Shown: positions 10,601 through 18,609, counted from the first letter of the stretch. The stretch: 64,000 nucleotides of DNA from UBA6055 sp965214085 (GCA_965214085.1 OZ243937.1:1-64000); one strand, 5' to 3'. Translations and numbers: made by a program. Notes: generated by a model from the sequence alone, not told the origin.

Positions 10601-11173
10601 CCGCGCGCTCTTAATAGCCAGCAAGCCCAGCGGCGCGCCGATGAGCTGGAAGAACGGCAAGAGCAACGCCTGGCGCAGATCGCGCAAGAGCGGCAGATCA
10701 GCGCTACGCGGCCGATTGTGGCTGGCGGCGCCTTGATCATCCCCATCGGCCTCCTCCTAAACGAAGCAGAGCGCCAGGAACTCATCGACACGCGCAAAAG
10801 CGAAGCCATCGCCATGCGCGCGGTGATAGCTGCGGAGGAGGCGCTGAAAAACAAGCCGGAAGATGTCAGCAGCCAGCGAGGCATCGGCTACGATATTGTG
10901 AGCGAACCATCAGGCAAGGACAAGAAGCTGCGCTTTATCGAGGTCAAGGGGCGGCGGAAAGGCGCGCGCGATGTGACGATGACCAGGAACGAATTGTTCA
11001 CCGCCTTCAACAGCCGCGAGCAATTCATCTTGGCGCTGGTCGAGATTGATGGCGACATTGCCAGCGAGCCGCGCTATGTGCAGGGCTTTGAGTTTCGGGA
11101 GCCGGCGCATTACGAAGTGGCGGTCAAGCTGGACCTGCAAAAGCTGCTGAATGCCAGTACCGCGCCGCGCTGA
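7691..11173 (+). CDS. SNF2-type helicase with C-terminal DUF3883-like domain (defence-type)
   Basis: A 1160-residue superfamily 2 helicase, GTG start. ATPase motifs: Walker A ADDPGAGKT (about 128-136), DEAH (230-233), TATPHNG (about 268-273). The second RecA lobe carries ATDAAGEGINLQSA and NRLEQRFGRIHRIGQ (about 560-605), the SNF2/RapA-like arginine-finger region. A charged, partly coiled middle follows. The end (about 1060-1140: GIGYDIVS, then RFIEVKGR) matches DUF3883, a nuclease-like fold with the E-V-K signature. Helicases of this size and layout occur in DISARM (DrmD) and beside DUF1156 methyltransferase/DUF499 ATPase pairs. Here those two genes lie about 32 kb downstream on the other strand. 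Two Uma2 nucleases converge on it, 12 bases away. The domains are seen; the defence role is inference from known families. Confidence 0.88.
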   Translation: MIKLDQLKAKMRVNGIVPDQTVEIVAVDKSGPTSVSVAYRRADGNLGERVLYQADEATLSTPPEERLWPFDGDGRMLSLVSEAYRINLGHLFDPRLAVHTSLIEPLPHQITAVYEEMLTRQPLRFLLADDPGAGKTIMAGLLIRELIVRGDVRRCLICAPGNLTEQWQDELASKFQLDFRIVTRDMIEASRSGNPFAENDHLIVRLDQISRNEEIQSRLAQTDWDLVVCDEAHKMSAAYFGNKLEETKRYRLGKLLGKLTRHLLLMTATPHNGKDDDFDLFMKLLDPDRFEGRAPAGAGRSDVADLMRRMIKERLLKFDGTPLFPERRATSVNYDLSPAELDLYESVTDYVRTEFNRIEELEHGGRKSAIGFALTILQRRLASSPAAIYHSLRRRLEKLETRLKEEIEGSAGVWQPSALSSDINLDEDLEDAPEHEVEAIEAELVDHATAAKTVTQLAEEIAILRELEQRAQRVLRSGKDSKWLQLLNLLQDTPEMKNTDGTARKLVIFTEHRDTLDYLIGKLHTVIGRPEGVVTIHGGTHRDQRRKIEEDFRHNADVQILVATDAAGEGINLQSAHLMVNYDLPWNPNRLEQRFGRIHRIGQQEVCHLWNLVAGETREGAVYQRLLEKLARERDRLNGQVFDVIGELFRQTPLRKLLVEAVRYGDQQEVRDKLKIAIDNATDQERVKAIVRDDLLVSGVMDTSKVEQVRADMERANARKLQPHFIAAFFKAAFQELGGALHERESGRYAVNNVPYDIRHHAEERGIGPIARKYTRICFDKRLIHQEKKPEAAFVCPGHPLLDATISLMLHRERDTLKRGAMLVDPNDPGTELRVLFYLEGAIQDAVPSRTADHSVISREVHFVEIDSADAIHEAGAAPYLDYRPASEAEIARIAPRLEQDWLKGEQLEKRVVNHAIERLIPRHLQRIREARNERLNKTERAVKERLTREISYWDGRAAQLRLQEEAGKAPRALNSQQAQRRADELEERQEQRLAQIAQERQISATRPIVAGGALIIPIGLLLNEAERQELIDTRKSEAIAMRAVIAAEEALKNKPEDVSSQRGIGYDIVSEPSGKDKKLRFIEVKGRRKGARDVTMTRNELFTAFNSREQFILALVEIDGDIASEPRYVQGFEFREPAHYEVAVKLDLQKLLNASTAPR

Positions 11174-11185
11174 TGCAGGCGACTG

Positions 11186-11746
11186 TCAGGGGAAGATTTT
11201 ACTTAAGGGCAAGCTGAAACCGGGCAGGACATCGCCCCCGCTCAACTCGCCGTCCGCAGCAATGACTTCGCGCTGCGCCATATCGCGCCGCCAGACTTCG
11301 GCGATTTCCGACTCCGGGTCCACCAGCCAGACCAGCGCCGTCCCATGACGCAGGTAGCGCTCTGCCTTGCGCCGCGTCTCCGCCCAGGATTGCGATGGTG
11401 AAATGATCTCCACCGCCAAATCGGGCATGTAGGGCACATACGTCGAGCGGGAAGGCTGAGCAGCGCGCGGCATCCCCTCGAAGGCTACATCTGGCAGCAT
11501 CACCAGTTTACGCTTGCCCGGCGGATGATAGCCGCATTCGATCGTCACCCGGCCTAAACCGCGCTCCAGCACAAAGCCAGTCAGGTAGTGGGCAATCAGG
11601 TTAGCAATTTCGCTATGCAGTTGATTCGGTGACATCTTGATATGCAACTCCCCGTCAATGAGATAATACTTCTCTGTCGGATGACGCGGCTCTTGCTCCA
11701 ACCGCCAGACATCATCCACCGTGTAAACGCGCTCTTGGGTAGCCAT
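11186..11746 (-). CDS. Uma2 family PD-(D/E)XK endonuclease-like protein, copy 2
   Basis: A 186-residue protein of the Uma2 family (DUF820), common in cyanobacteria and Chloroflexota and built on a restriction-endonuclease-like fold. The likely active-site elements are DGELHIKM, LPDVAFEG, DLAVEIISPSQS and the Lys-bearing RRKAERYLRHG. The physiological role of the family is poorly defined. ATG 11744-11746 aligns with the start of the neighbouring copy (MATQERVYTV); an upstream ATG at 11780-11782 overlaps the neighbour's stop and would add 12 residues. Its first about 50 and last about 90 residues are nearly identical to the neighbour, while the middle differs. It ends 12 bases from the convergent helicase gene. 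Confidence 0.85.
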   Translation of the reverse strand: MATQERVYTVDDVWRLEQEPRHPTEKYYLIDGELHIKMSPNQLHSEIANLIAHYLTGFVLERGLGRVTIECGYHPPGKRKLVMLPDVAFEGMPRAAQPSRSTYVPYMPDLAVEIISPSQSWAETRRKAERYLRHGTALVWLVDPESEIAEVWRRDMAQREVIAADGELSGGDVLPGFSLPLSKIFP

Positions 11747-11778
11747 TTTCGCCTCGCCTTCGTTTCCCCGCTTTATCA

Positions 11779-12348
11779 TCATTTGCCGCGTGGGAAGATT
11801 TTACTTAAGGGCAAGCTGAAACCGGGCAGGACATCGTCCCCGCTCAATTCGCCGTCCGCAGCAATGACTTCGCGCTGCGCCCTATCGCGCCGCCAGACTT
11901 CGGCAGTTCCAGACACCGGGTCCACCAGCCAGACCAGCAGCGAGCCATGACGCAGGTAGCGTTCTGCCTTGCGGCGCGTCTCGGCCAAGGATTGCGATGG
12001 TGAAATAATCTCCACCGCCAAATCGGGCATGTAGGGCACATACGTCGAGCGGGCGCGCCGCGACATTCGCGCTGTGCTGGTGAAGGACACATCCGGCAAT
12101 AGCACACAGTTTCGATTTTCAGGCGGATAAAAGCCGACCTCGACCCCCACCCTGCCCAAACCGCGCGGAACCACATAGTTGCCTAGATGCCGCGATATCT
12201 CGCTTGCAACTTCGCCATGCATTTCATTCGGTGACATCTTGATATGCAACTCCCCGTCAATGAGATAATACTTCTCGGTCGGCTGGCGCGCTTCTTGCTC
12301 CAGCCGCCAGACATCATCCACCGTGTAAACGCGCTCTTGGGTCGCCAT
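11779..12348 (-). CDS. Uma2 family PD-(D/E)XK endonuclease-like protein, copy 1
   Basis: A 189-residue tandem paralogue of the gene just downstream. It has the same opening (MATQERVYTVDDVWRLEQE), the same presumed active-site strand (DLAVEIISPSQS) and the same end (GFSLPLSKIFP), with a divergent centre (about residues 50-95). The stop overlaps a possible ATG of copy 2 (ATGA), so the two may be co-translated. No signal peptide or membrane helix is visible; it should be cytosolic. Pairs and larger families of Uma2 genes are typical in Chloroflexota and cyanobacteria. Whether they cut DNA in vivo is not established here. Confidence 0.85.
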   Translation of the reverse strand: MATQERVYTVDDVWRLEQEARQPTEKYYLIDGELHIKMSPNEMHGEVASEISRHLGNYVVPRGLGRVGVEVGFYPPENRNCVLLPDVSFTSTARMSRRARSTYVPYMPDLAVEIISPSQSLAETRRKAERYLRHGSLLVWLVDPVSGTAEVWRRDRAQREVIAADGELSGDDVLPGFSLPLSKIFPRGK

Positions 12349-12511
12349 CGGGCATTGCCTTCACTCACTGTCCAGGACTCAAGTATAACATGCGCATTGC
12401 TCGAAGCCCGCGACAGGGCAATCGCAGCAAAATGGGCCAAGACCAAAGGGGCCCGCGAATTCGGGGATAAATCATGGCGAAGAAGCCACGGGAATATGCC
12501 GAAAGGAGAAT

Positions 12512-12540
12512 TTGACAAGCGACAAGAGAAGTGCTACAGT
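12512..12540 (+). promoter_or_regulatory. sigma-70-type promoter for the sugar importer
   Basis: TTGACA (12512-12517), exactly 17 bases, then TACAGT (12535-12540). It drives toward the ABC gene at 12782 with a long leader. Confidence 0.65.
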
Positions 12541-12545
12541 CTGCG

Positions 12546-12577
12546 TTGTAAACTGAAAATTGTTTACTCGCTTACAA
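12546..12577. promoter_or_regulatory. operator-like inverted repeat at the expected transcription start
   Basis: TTGTAAAC (12546-12553) is matched by GTTTAC (12562-12567) and, further out, by TTACAA (12572-12577). It begins 5 bases after the -10 box, where a repressor would block initiation. The same TTGTAAAC half-site sits 7 bases after the -10 box of the GntR gene (20495), so that GntR protein is the candidate binder. Inference from position and shared sequence. Confidence 0.5.
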
Positions 12578-12781
12578 TTATCAGGCGAAAATAGAAGAAT
12601 GTATAGCTTTTTCTTTCACGTAACTGCTTCTTCCAATGTCTTCACGCGCGCCCCATCAGTTGCGAAGCTATATGTCTACCATCAGGTCGTGCCGGGCCGG
12701 TTCGGCAAAAGACGCCGACGCTCAGCGTCGATCGCTTGACCGTGTGGCGATTCCGCTAAGTTGGATTTGATCGAGGTGAAT

Positions 12782-13564
12782 ATGGCTGCGCCGCAAGCAG
12801 AAGCAAGGGAGGCGCCCGCCGAGCCCAGGGGAGAAACGCCCCTCTTGGTTGCGCGCGACATCGAAAAAGCCTATGGCACGGTACAGGCGCTAGGCAGCGC
12901 GCAAATCGATGTTAGAGCGGGCGAAATAGTGGCGCTGGTCGGCGACAATGGCGCTGGCAAGTCGACCTTGATCAAGGTGCTGTCAGGAGCGCACAAACCG
13001 GACGCGGGCGAAATCATCGTGCGCGGCCAGTCCGTCACGATCGATAACCCCAACGACGCCTTCAACTTGGGAATCGCCACTGTTTATCAAGACCTGGCGC
13101 TCTTGGCGACGCGCGACGTTGTCGCCAACTTGTACGTCGGGCGCGAGCTAACCAGGAACGGAATCTTGGACCGGCGGCAGATGACCGCGAAGGCGAACCA
13201 GGTCGTGCGCCAGTTGAAGACCAATCTGCCCTCCGTTCACACGCGCGTGCGTCACCTTTCCGGTGGGCAGCGGCAGGCGGTCGCCATTGCGCGGGTCGTA
13301 CATTTCGGCGCGGAAATCTTACTGCTCGATGAGCCCACAGCAGCGCTCGGCGTTAAGGAAGCGCATGAAATGCTGACCTTGATTGAACACCTCAAGGAGC
13401 AAGACAAGGGCATTATCGTCGTCAGCCATAATTTGTCGCATGTATTCCGTATATGCGATCGCATCACGGTGCTGCGCCACGGACGCACAGTGGGCACGCT
13501 GATTAAGAAAGAGACTGATTCCACCGAAGTCGTCCGTATGATCACTGGCGCCGATTTGCTTTAG
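12782..13564 (+). CDS. sugar ABC importer ATPase (single-domain, FrcA-like)
   Basis: A 260-residue ABC ATPase of the carbohydrate-uptake CUT2 type. Walker A is GDNGAGKSTLIKVLSG, the signature LSGGQRQAVAIARV and Walker B ILLLDEPTAALG, followed by the switch His in IVVSHNLSH. Unlike RbsA/XylG (about 500 residues, two domains), it has one nucleotide-binding domain, as in FrcA of fructose-type systems, so the working importer needs a homodimer. ATG 12782 follows GAGGTG closely; an in-frame TTG at 12761 is less likely. It is first in an ATPase-permease-binding protein run under the TTGACA-N17-TACAGT promoter. Substrate unknown, probably a monosaccharide or sugar derivative. Confidence 0.92.
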   Translation: MAAPQAEAREAPAEPRGETPLLVARDIEKAYGTVQALGSAQIDVRAGEIVALVGDNGAGKSTLIKVLSGAHKPDAGEIIVRGQSVTIDNPNDAFNLGIATVYQDLALLATRDVVANLYVGRELTRNGILDRRQMTAKANQVVRQLKTNLPSVHTRVRHLSGGQRQAVAIARVVHFGAEILLLDEPTAALGVKEAHEMLTLIEHLKEQDKGIIVVSHNLSHVFRICDRITVLRHGRTVGTLIKKETDSTEVVRMITGADLL

Positions 13565-13615
13565 CAGGCCGGGCGCAAATGTAAGGCTGGATTGTCACGA
13601 CAACGGAGCAAGGCT

Positions 13616-14689
13616 ATGGCAGTTAAGCAAGAAGAATTTGATACCAGCGTTGATGGGGCGGCCAGCGAATCGCGTTGGAAACGTCTGCTGGCGCAGCGTG
13701 AGATCCAACTGCTGTTGGTGCTGGTGGTTTTTACTATTCTGGTGCGCTTGGGCGGCGCGCCTGGCTTCCTTGGCCCGACGCATTTTCCCATTTTCCTATC
13801 ACAGGTCGCGCCGGACATGCTGGTCGTCATTCCGATGGCGATGCTGCTCATCGGCGGCATGTTCGACCTGTCGGTGACAGGCATCGCCAACCTTAGCGTG
13901 GTCTTGGTTGGCTGGACCTTCTCGCGTTTGTTGGGCACGATGGACGATACGCTTCTCATCCTGTTGGTCGTTTTAATCGGCTTGACCGCGGGATTGGTAG
14001 TCGGCTTAATCAACGGCTTCGCGGTAACGCGCCTGCGCATGAACCCGCTGATGACCACCTTGGCGACCTGGTGGATGGCGCAAGGCGCCGCTACCGGTGT
14101 GGCCGGCGGCGAATCCCGCCATAACTTTGTCGGCTCCTTCCGCGATATCGCGCGCTTTCAGCCCTTGCGAGACTTGGGCGAGGCCTTCCCCTTCTTGCAA
14201 GAAATGCGGATTAGCACGCTGCCGATGCCTGTGTTTTACGCGGCGGTCGTCATCTTTCTCGGCTGGCTGGTGCTGAATCGCACGCGTTTCGGCTGGCATA
14301 TCTTTGCCACCGGCAGCGACCGGCAAGGCGCGGCGCTCAACGGCGTCAATGTCAATCGCGTCACCTTGATCGGCTTTGTCGCCACGGGCATGGCGGCGGC
14401 GATGTGTGGCATCGTCTGGGCCAGCCGGCTGACATCGGCTCCGCCGAATACCCTCGGCGGGCTGGAGCTGCGCGTGATTGCCGCGGCGGTCATCGGCGGC
14501 GCAGCGCTAACTGGCGGGGAGGGCAGTGTGCTTGGCGCGGTCCTGGGCTTGTTCTTTATGCACATGATCCGTAGCGCGACCATACAGCTGGGCTTGCCCG
14601 TCTACTGGGAGTTTTTCGTTTTGGGCGCGGTGCTGTTCACGGCGGTTGCTTTTGATGCCTGGAGTAAAAGGCAAGGGGCGACCGATTGA
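13616..14689 (+). CDS. sugar ABC importer permease (RbsC/FrcC-like)
   Basis: A 357-residue membrane protein of the BPD_transp_2 family with about ten hydrophobic segments. Family marks include AMLLIGGMFDLSVTGIANLS near the first third, GLINGFAVTRLRMNPLMTTL and AVIGGAALTGGEGSVLGAVL. ATG 13616 is preceded by GGAG at about 7 bases; the open frame also allows a TTG at 13592. It forms the transmembrane channel of the importer with the upstream ATPase, from which it is separated by 51 bases. The duplicated binding protein follows 235 bases on. Confidence 0.92.
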   Translation: MAVKQEEFDTSVDGAASESRWKRLLAQREIQLLLVLVVFTILVRLGGAPGFLGPTHFPIFLSQVAPDMLVVIPMAMLLIGGMFDLSVTGIANLSVVLVGWTFSRLLGTMDDTLLILLVVLIGLTAGLVVGLINGFAVTRLRMNPLMTTLATWWMAQGAATGVAGGESRHNFVGSFRDIARFQPLRDLGEAFPFLQEMRISTLPMPVFYAAVVIFLGWLVLNRTRFGWHIFATGSDRQGAALNGVNVNRVTLIGFVATGMAAAMCGIVWASRLTSAPPNTLGGLELRVIAAAVIGGAALTGGEGSVLGAVLGLFFMHMIRSATIQLGLPVYWEFFVLGAVLFTAVAFDAWSKRQGATD

Positions 14690-14691
14690 TA

Positions 14692-14739
14692 ATGACCGGT
14701 TGAAGATGACCGGTTGAAGATGACCGGTAATCGCCGGTC
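14692..14739 (+). repeat. 14-bp tandem repeats ending in a hairpin
   Basis: ATGACCGGTTGAAG occurs at 14692-14705 and again at 14706-14719. A third, partial copy turns into a hairpin, GACCGG-TAATCG-CCGGTC (14722-14739). It lies between the permease and binding-protein genes, where a processing or attenuation hairpin could set different expression levels. Confidence 0.6.
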
Positions 14740-14924
14740 GTAGAGACCTGTTGTGTTTTCCAGTGACTCGTGGGATGCACACTAGAAGGGGGCAGATGGC
14801 TTTAGCAGCGCATCTGCATCACCATCGTGGTGACAATCGAGGTCAAGTTCATTGCCCATGCTTTGTTCATGATCCTCATTTGCCGCGAATAGATTTTTCA
14901 CAACAGTAGGATTTTCTGGAGAGT

Positions 14925-16802
14925 ATGATGAAGAAGTTTATGTTTCTCTTGCTGATATTCGCGTTGATCATTGGCGCGGTCGCATCAGTCGGCGCGCAAG
15001 ATAACGACGAGGACGTCTACTATATGATCGGCGGCAACCTCGGCCATCCTTGGTGGAAACAACACTTTGAAGGCATTGAAGTGGCTGCGGAGTGGCTCGG
15101 CATCAATGTCGATATCGTCGGCCCGCCGCCCACTGATGGCATCGCCCTGGAACAGATCAAACTGTTCGAGGAAATTGTAGCCAAGCCCAATACCGCCGGC
15201 ATCATGATGATTGGATTCGATGTCACGTTGATACCAGAGGTATCGAAACAGGCGATGGCCGCCGGCATCCCCTTCATCCAATTTAATGGCGACCTCATCG
15301 ACAAGAGCGCGCGCCATGCCTTTGTTGGCACGGGCGACTTTGCTTTTGGCGAGTCGGCGGCGCAATTGGTGCTGGATCGCTATCCCGATGGCGCCAAGAT
15401 TGGCGTGGTCGCCTTCATCAGCGCGCAGCAGCACCGCGATCGCCTCAACGGATTCCGCACAACGCTCGAAGAATCGGGCCGCCCCTATGAGTTCCTTGAG
15501 CCGGTCGATGACCGCGCTTCGATGGACGGCGCCTACAACGGCGCGCTCAACCTGATCGAAGCCAATCCCGATATGGACATCATCTATTCGGGCGACGCCT
15601 TTGCCGAAGGCGTGGCCAACGCCGTGAATGACATGGGCCTGGTCGACAGCATTGACGTGGTCGGTGGCGACCGCGCTGACTCGCTGTTGCAGGACATCAA
15701 AGAAGGCACTGTCATGGGCACGATCGCGCAGGATACTTTCGCGGAGGGCTTCTTTGGCGTGCTCTATATGTATGTGGCGCGTCAAGGTCTCGTCTCGCAA
15801 GAAGGCGGTCGCCTCGCCTTGCCCGACACTTCGATCACCCAGTCTTTCACTATCACCGCGGAAACGGTCGACTTCTTCCTCGGGGTCGAGCCGGACAAGC
15901 CGACTCTTCCCGCTGGCACTGATGGCACCTACTACATGATTGGCGGAAATCTGGGGCATCCCTGGTGGAAGCAGCACTTCGAAGGCATAGAAGCCGCCGC
16001 TGATTGGCTGGGTATCAATGTGGAGATTGTGGGTCCCCCACCCACCGATGGCATCGCCCTGGAACAGATCAAACTACTGGAGGAGATCGTCGCCAAGCCG
16101 GATACCAAGGGCATCTTGATGATCGGCTTTGACGTCACGCTGATACCCGAGGTATCGAAGCAAGCGATGGCAGCCGGCATCCCCTTCATCCAATTTAATG
16201 GCGATCTCATCGACCGGAGCGCGCGCCATGCCTTCGTCGGCACCGGCGACTTTGCTTTTGGCGAGTCGGCGGCGCAGTTGGTGCTGGATCGCTATCCCGA
16301 TGGCGCCAAGATCGGCGTGGTCGCTTTCATCAGCGCGCAGCAGCACCGCGATCGCCTCAATGGCTTCCGCACAACCTTGGAAGCATCCGGGCGCGATTAC
16401 CAGTTCCTTGAGCCGGTCGATGACCGCGCTTCAATGGACGGCGCTTACAACGGCGCGCTCAACCTGATCGAAGCCAATCCCGATATGGACATCATCTATT
16501 CGGGCGACGCCTTTGCCGAAGGCGTGGCGAACGCCGTGAATGACATGGGCCTGGTCGACAGCATTGACGTGGTCGGCGGCGACCGCGCTGACTCGCTGTT
16601 GCAGGACATCAAAGAAGGCACTGTCATGGGCACCATCGCGCAGGACACTTTCGCGGAGGGCTTCTTTGGCGTGACATTTATGTATGTCGCGGCCGAAGGC
16701 ATAGTCGCGCGTGAAGGCGGGCGGATCGCACTGCCCAACACGGTGATCACAAAGTCCTTCACCATCACTGCTGATACCGTCGATTTCTTCCTGGAGGGCT
16801 AG
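14925..16802 (+). CDS. tandem-fused periplasmic-binding-protein-like sugar receptor (two copies in one chain)
   Basis: A 625-residue secreted protein. A signal peptide (MMKKFMFLLLIFALIIGAVA) ends near SVGA|QD. Two complete Peripla_BP_4-type sugar-binding domains follow in one reading frame, about residues 31-325 and 335-625, offset by exactly 912 bases (304 codons). Each carries YYMIGGNLGHPWWKQHFEGI, IGFDVTLIPEVSKQAMAAG, FVGTGDFAFGESA and VVGGDRADSLLQDIKEG. By eye the copies are about 90% identical, joined by a short Pro-containing linker (EPDKPTLPAGTDG). There is no lipobox Cys. Normal CUT2 receptors are about 300-350 residues with one domain. The preceding ATPase and permease are its presumed partners. 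Two ATGs (14925, 14928) are equally possible after TGGAGAG. Confidence 0.93.
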   Translation: MMKKFMFLLLIFALIIGAVASVGAQDNDEDVYYMIGGNLGHPWWKQHFEGIEVAAEWLGINVDIVGPPPTDGIALEQIKLFEEIVAKPNTAGIMMIGFDVTLIPEVSKQAMAAGIPFIQFNGDLIDKSARHAFVGTGDFAFGESAAQLVLDRYPDGAKIGVVAFISAQQHRDRLNGFRTTLEESGRPYEFLEPVDDRASMDGAYNGALNLIEANPDMDIIYSGDAFAEGVANAVNDMGLVDSIDVVGGDRADSLLQDIKEGTVMGTIAQDTFAEGFFGVLYMYVARQGLVSQEGGRLALPDTSITQSFTITAETVDFFLGVEPDKPTLPAGTDGTYYMIGGNLGHPWWKQHFEGIEAAADWLGINVEIVGPPPTDGIALEQIKLLEEIVAKPDTKGILMIGFDVTLIPEVSKQAMAAGIPFIQFNGDLIDRSARHAFVGTGDFAFGESAAQLVLDRYPDGAKIGVVAFISAQQHRDRLNGFRTTLEASGRDYQFLEPVDDRASMDGAYNGALNLIEANPDMDIIYSGDAFAEGVANAVNDMGLVDSIDVVGGDRADSLLQDIKEGTVMGTIAQDTFAEGFFGVTFMYVAAEGIVAREGGRIALPNTVITKSFTITADTVDFFLEG

Positions 16803-16829
16803 CAGGGGCTTAAACTCCAATACTCAGGT

Positions 16830-16856
16830 CCCCCTCTCCCGCAAGGGTAGAGGGGG
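16830..16856 (+). terminator. GC-rich hairpin after the binding-protein gene
   Basis: CCCCCTCT (16830-16837) pairs perfectly with AGAGGGGG (16849-16856) around CCCGCAAGGGT, which itself can pair CCC with GGG. No T-run follows. It may stabilise the 3' end or partly terminate. It also resembles the CCCCTCTCC/GGAGAGGGG dispersed repeat seen at 43381 and 52053. Confidence 0.55.
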
Positions 16857-16886
16857 CGCATTTATAATTGACTGGATCGGACAGCC

Positions 16887-17690
16887 ATGAGATTAAAAGA
16901 CAAAGTGGCTTTGGTCACCGGCGGCGGACGCGGCATCGGGCGGCATATCGCGCTGCGCCTGGCCGATGAGGGCGCGCATGTGCTGGTCAACTATGCCAGC
17001 AGCGAGGCCGGCGCCGAAGACATTGCCGAGCAGATTCGCGCAAAGGGGCGGCGCGCGACAGCGGTCAGGGCGAATATCGCGCAACGAGGCGAGGTCGATG
17101 CCATGTATGCTGCCTTGCGAGATGAATTTGGGCGTATTGACATTCTGGTCAACAACGCGGCGATTGATCCGGTCATCCCCTTCCTGGAGATGAACGATGA
17201 GCAATGGGATCGTGTCATCGATATCAACCTCAAAGGCACGTATATGTGTTCCCAAGCGGCTGCCAAGCTAATGGTTGAGCAGGGCAGCGGCGGGGTTATC
17301 ATCATCATTGGGTCAATGCACAGCATGGCGACCTTCCCCGGTATGCTGGCTTATGCCAGTACCAAAGGCGGTCTCAACGCCATGACGCGCGCCATGGCGC
17401 TGGATCTGGCGCCCCATCGCATCCGCGTCAACGGCGTGATCCCCGGCTCGATCCACGTGGAAAAAGCCTACGAAGTCATCCCCAATTACGACCCGCATAT
17501 GCTGGATGACCAGATCGCCCTAGGACGAATTGGCTACGGAGCGGATATTGCAGCGGCCGTCGTATTTATGGCGTCGCGGGATGCGGCCTATATCACTGGC
17601 GCGACCTTGACTGTCGATGGCGGCGTGATGGCGCGCATGGCGCTCTGGTTCGAAGACTTGGAAACCGTGGAGCGAAAGTACGACAATTAG
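16887..17690 (+). CDS. SDR-family NAD(P)-dependent dehydrogenase (sugar dehydrogenase-like)
   Basis: A 267-residue classical short-chain dehydrogenase. It has the cofactor motif TGGGRGIG (11-18), NNAA (89-92), the catalytic Ser region IGSMHS (142-146) and YASTK (Tyr156, Lys160), with the usual C-terminal segment ITGATLTVDGG. The overall look is that of glucose/galactose 1-dehydrogenase-like SDRs, which oxidise a free sugar to a lactone. It stands immediately before an SMP-30 lactonase, so oxidation of the imported sugar to a lactone is the natural guess. The substrate cannot be read from sequence. It is about 84 bases behind the receptor gene, after the hairpin. Confidence 0.9.
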   Translation: MRLKDKVALVTGGGRGIGRHIALRLADEGAHVLVNYASSEAGAEDIAEQIRAKGRRATAVRANIAQRGEVDAMYAALRDEFGRIDILVNNAAIDPVIPFLEMNDEQWDRVIDINLKGTYMCSQAAAKLMVEQGSGGVIIIIGSMHSMATFPGMLAYASTKGGLNAMTRAMALDLAPHRIRVNGVIPGSIHVEKAYEVIPNYDPHMLDDQIALGRIGYGADIAAAVVFMASRDAAYITGATLTVDGGVMARMALWFEDLETVERKYDN

Positions 17691-17742
17691 CGCCGACCTG
17701 ACTGGTAGCGCATGAAGAGACTTGCATGAAGAGACTTGAACG

Positions 17743-18609
17743 ATGAATGAAATCGAACATATCCTGTCCCTGGGCAACAAGTTGGGCGAGGGCCCACTCT
17801 GGCATCCGCGGGAACAAGCGCTGTATTGGGTGGATATCGAGTCCAACCAAATCTTTCGCTACGATCCCAAAAAGAGCCAGCCTGAAATGGCGCAAATGGA
17901 CATTGCGGTGGGCGCCCTGGCTTTTCGAGCGTCGGGCGGCTTGATCCTGGCGACCGCCAAGGGCTACGCCTATTGGGACATGCATAAGCGCCAACTGGAA
18001 TACATCGCCGACCCGGAAGCGGACAAACCCGAGTCGCGCTTCAATGACGGCAAGGTGGATCGCCGCGGGCGCTTTTGGGCCGGCACCATGTCTGTAGAAG
18101 GCGCTACCAGCGCGCTCTATCGACTGGACGCCGATGCTTCTGTGCGCAGAATGGAAAGCGGAATCACAATTGCCAACGGACTAGGCTGGAGCCCGGACGA
18201 CAAGATCATGTATTTCACCGATACCATGATCCACACGATATATGCCTACGACTTTGACCTGGAAAGCGGCAGCATTGCTAACCGGCGCGTATTCGTTCAT
18301 GATCCGGATGTACCCGGGCTGCCGGATGGATTGTGCGTGGACAGCGAAGGTTGCGTATGGAGCGCGCGCATTCTCGATTGGCGTATCGTCCGCTACGACC
18401 CGGATGGGGTGATCGAGCGTGAGATTCGCTTGCCGGTGAAGAACCCGACCAGTTGCGCCTTTGGCGGCGAGAATCTTGATGAGCTTTATGTCACGACGGC
18501 AGCTATCGGCTTGACCGACGCGGAAGCTCGTCAGCAACCTCTAGCGGGCGATCTGTTCCGCATTCATACTGGCGTCAAGGGGCAGGTCGAGCCCTGTTTC
18601 GCCGGCTAG
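17743..18609 (+). CDS. SMP-30/gluconolactonase-family lactonase
   Basis: A 288-residue six-bladed propeller of the SMP-30/gluconolactonase/LRE family. Metal-site elements are visible: the Glu in KLGEGPLWHP (about residue 16), RFNDGKVDRRGRFWAGTM (Asn and Asp near 100-110), NGLGWSPDD (Asn near 146) and GLPDGLCVDSEG (Asp near 198). These enzymes hydrolyse sugar lactones to sugar acids with a divalent metal. It follows the SDR, consistent with the step sugar to lactone to acid. No signal peptide, so it should be cytosolic. Confidence 0.92.
   Translation: MNEIEHILSLGNKLGEGPLWHPREQALYWVDIESNQIFRYDPKKSQPEMAQMDIAVGALAFRASGGLILATAKGYAYWDMHKRQLEYIADPEADKPESRFNDGKVDRRGRFWAGTMSVEGATSALYRLDADASVRRMESGITIANGLGWSPDDKIMYFTDTMIHTIYAYDFDLESGSIANRRVFVHDPDVPGLPDGLCVDSEGCVWSARILDWRIVRYDPDGVIEREIRLPVKNPTSCAFGGENLDELYVTTAAIGLTDAEARQQPLAGDLFRIHTGVKGQVEPCFAG

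Larger units (their letters stand above)
12349..12781. other. regulatory intergenic region before the sugar importer
   Basis: About 430 bases between the divergent Uma2 and importer genes. It holds a repeat end (12414-12434, minus orientation, CAGGGCAATCGCAGCAAAAT), a promoter (12512-12540) and an operator-like inverted repeat (12546-12577). A leader of about 235 nt without a convincing open frame follows. Confidence 0.55.

Noticed and set aside
14692..14739. Possible CRISPR-like repeats
   Set aside because: Direct tandem 14-mers without spacers, and no cas genes.
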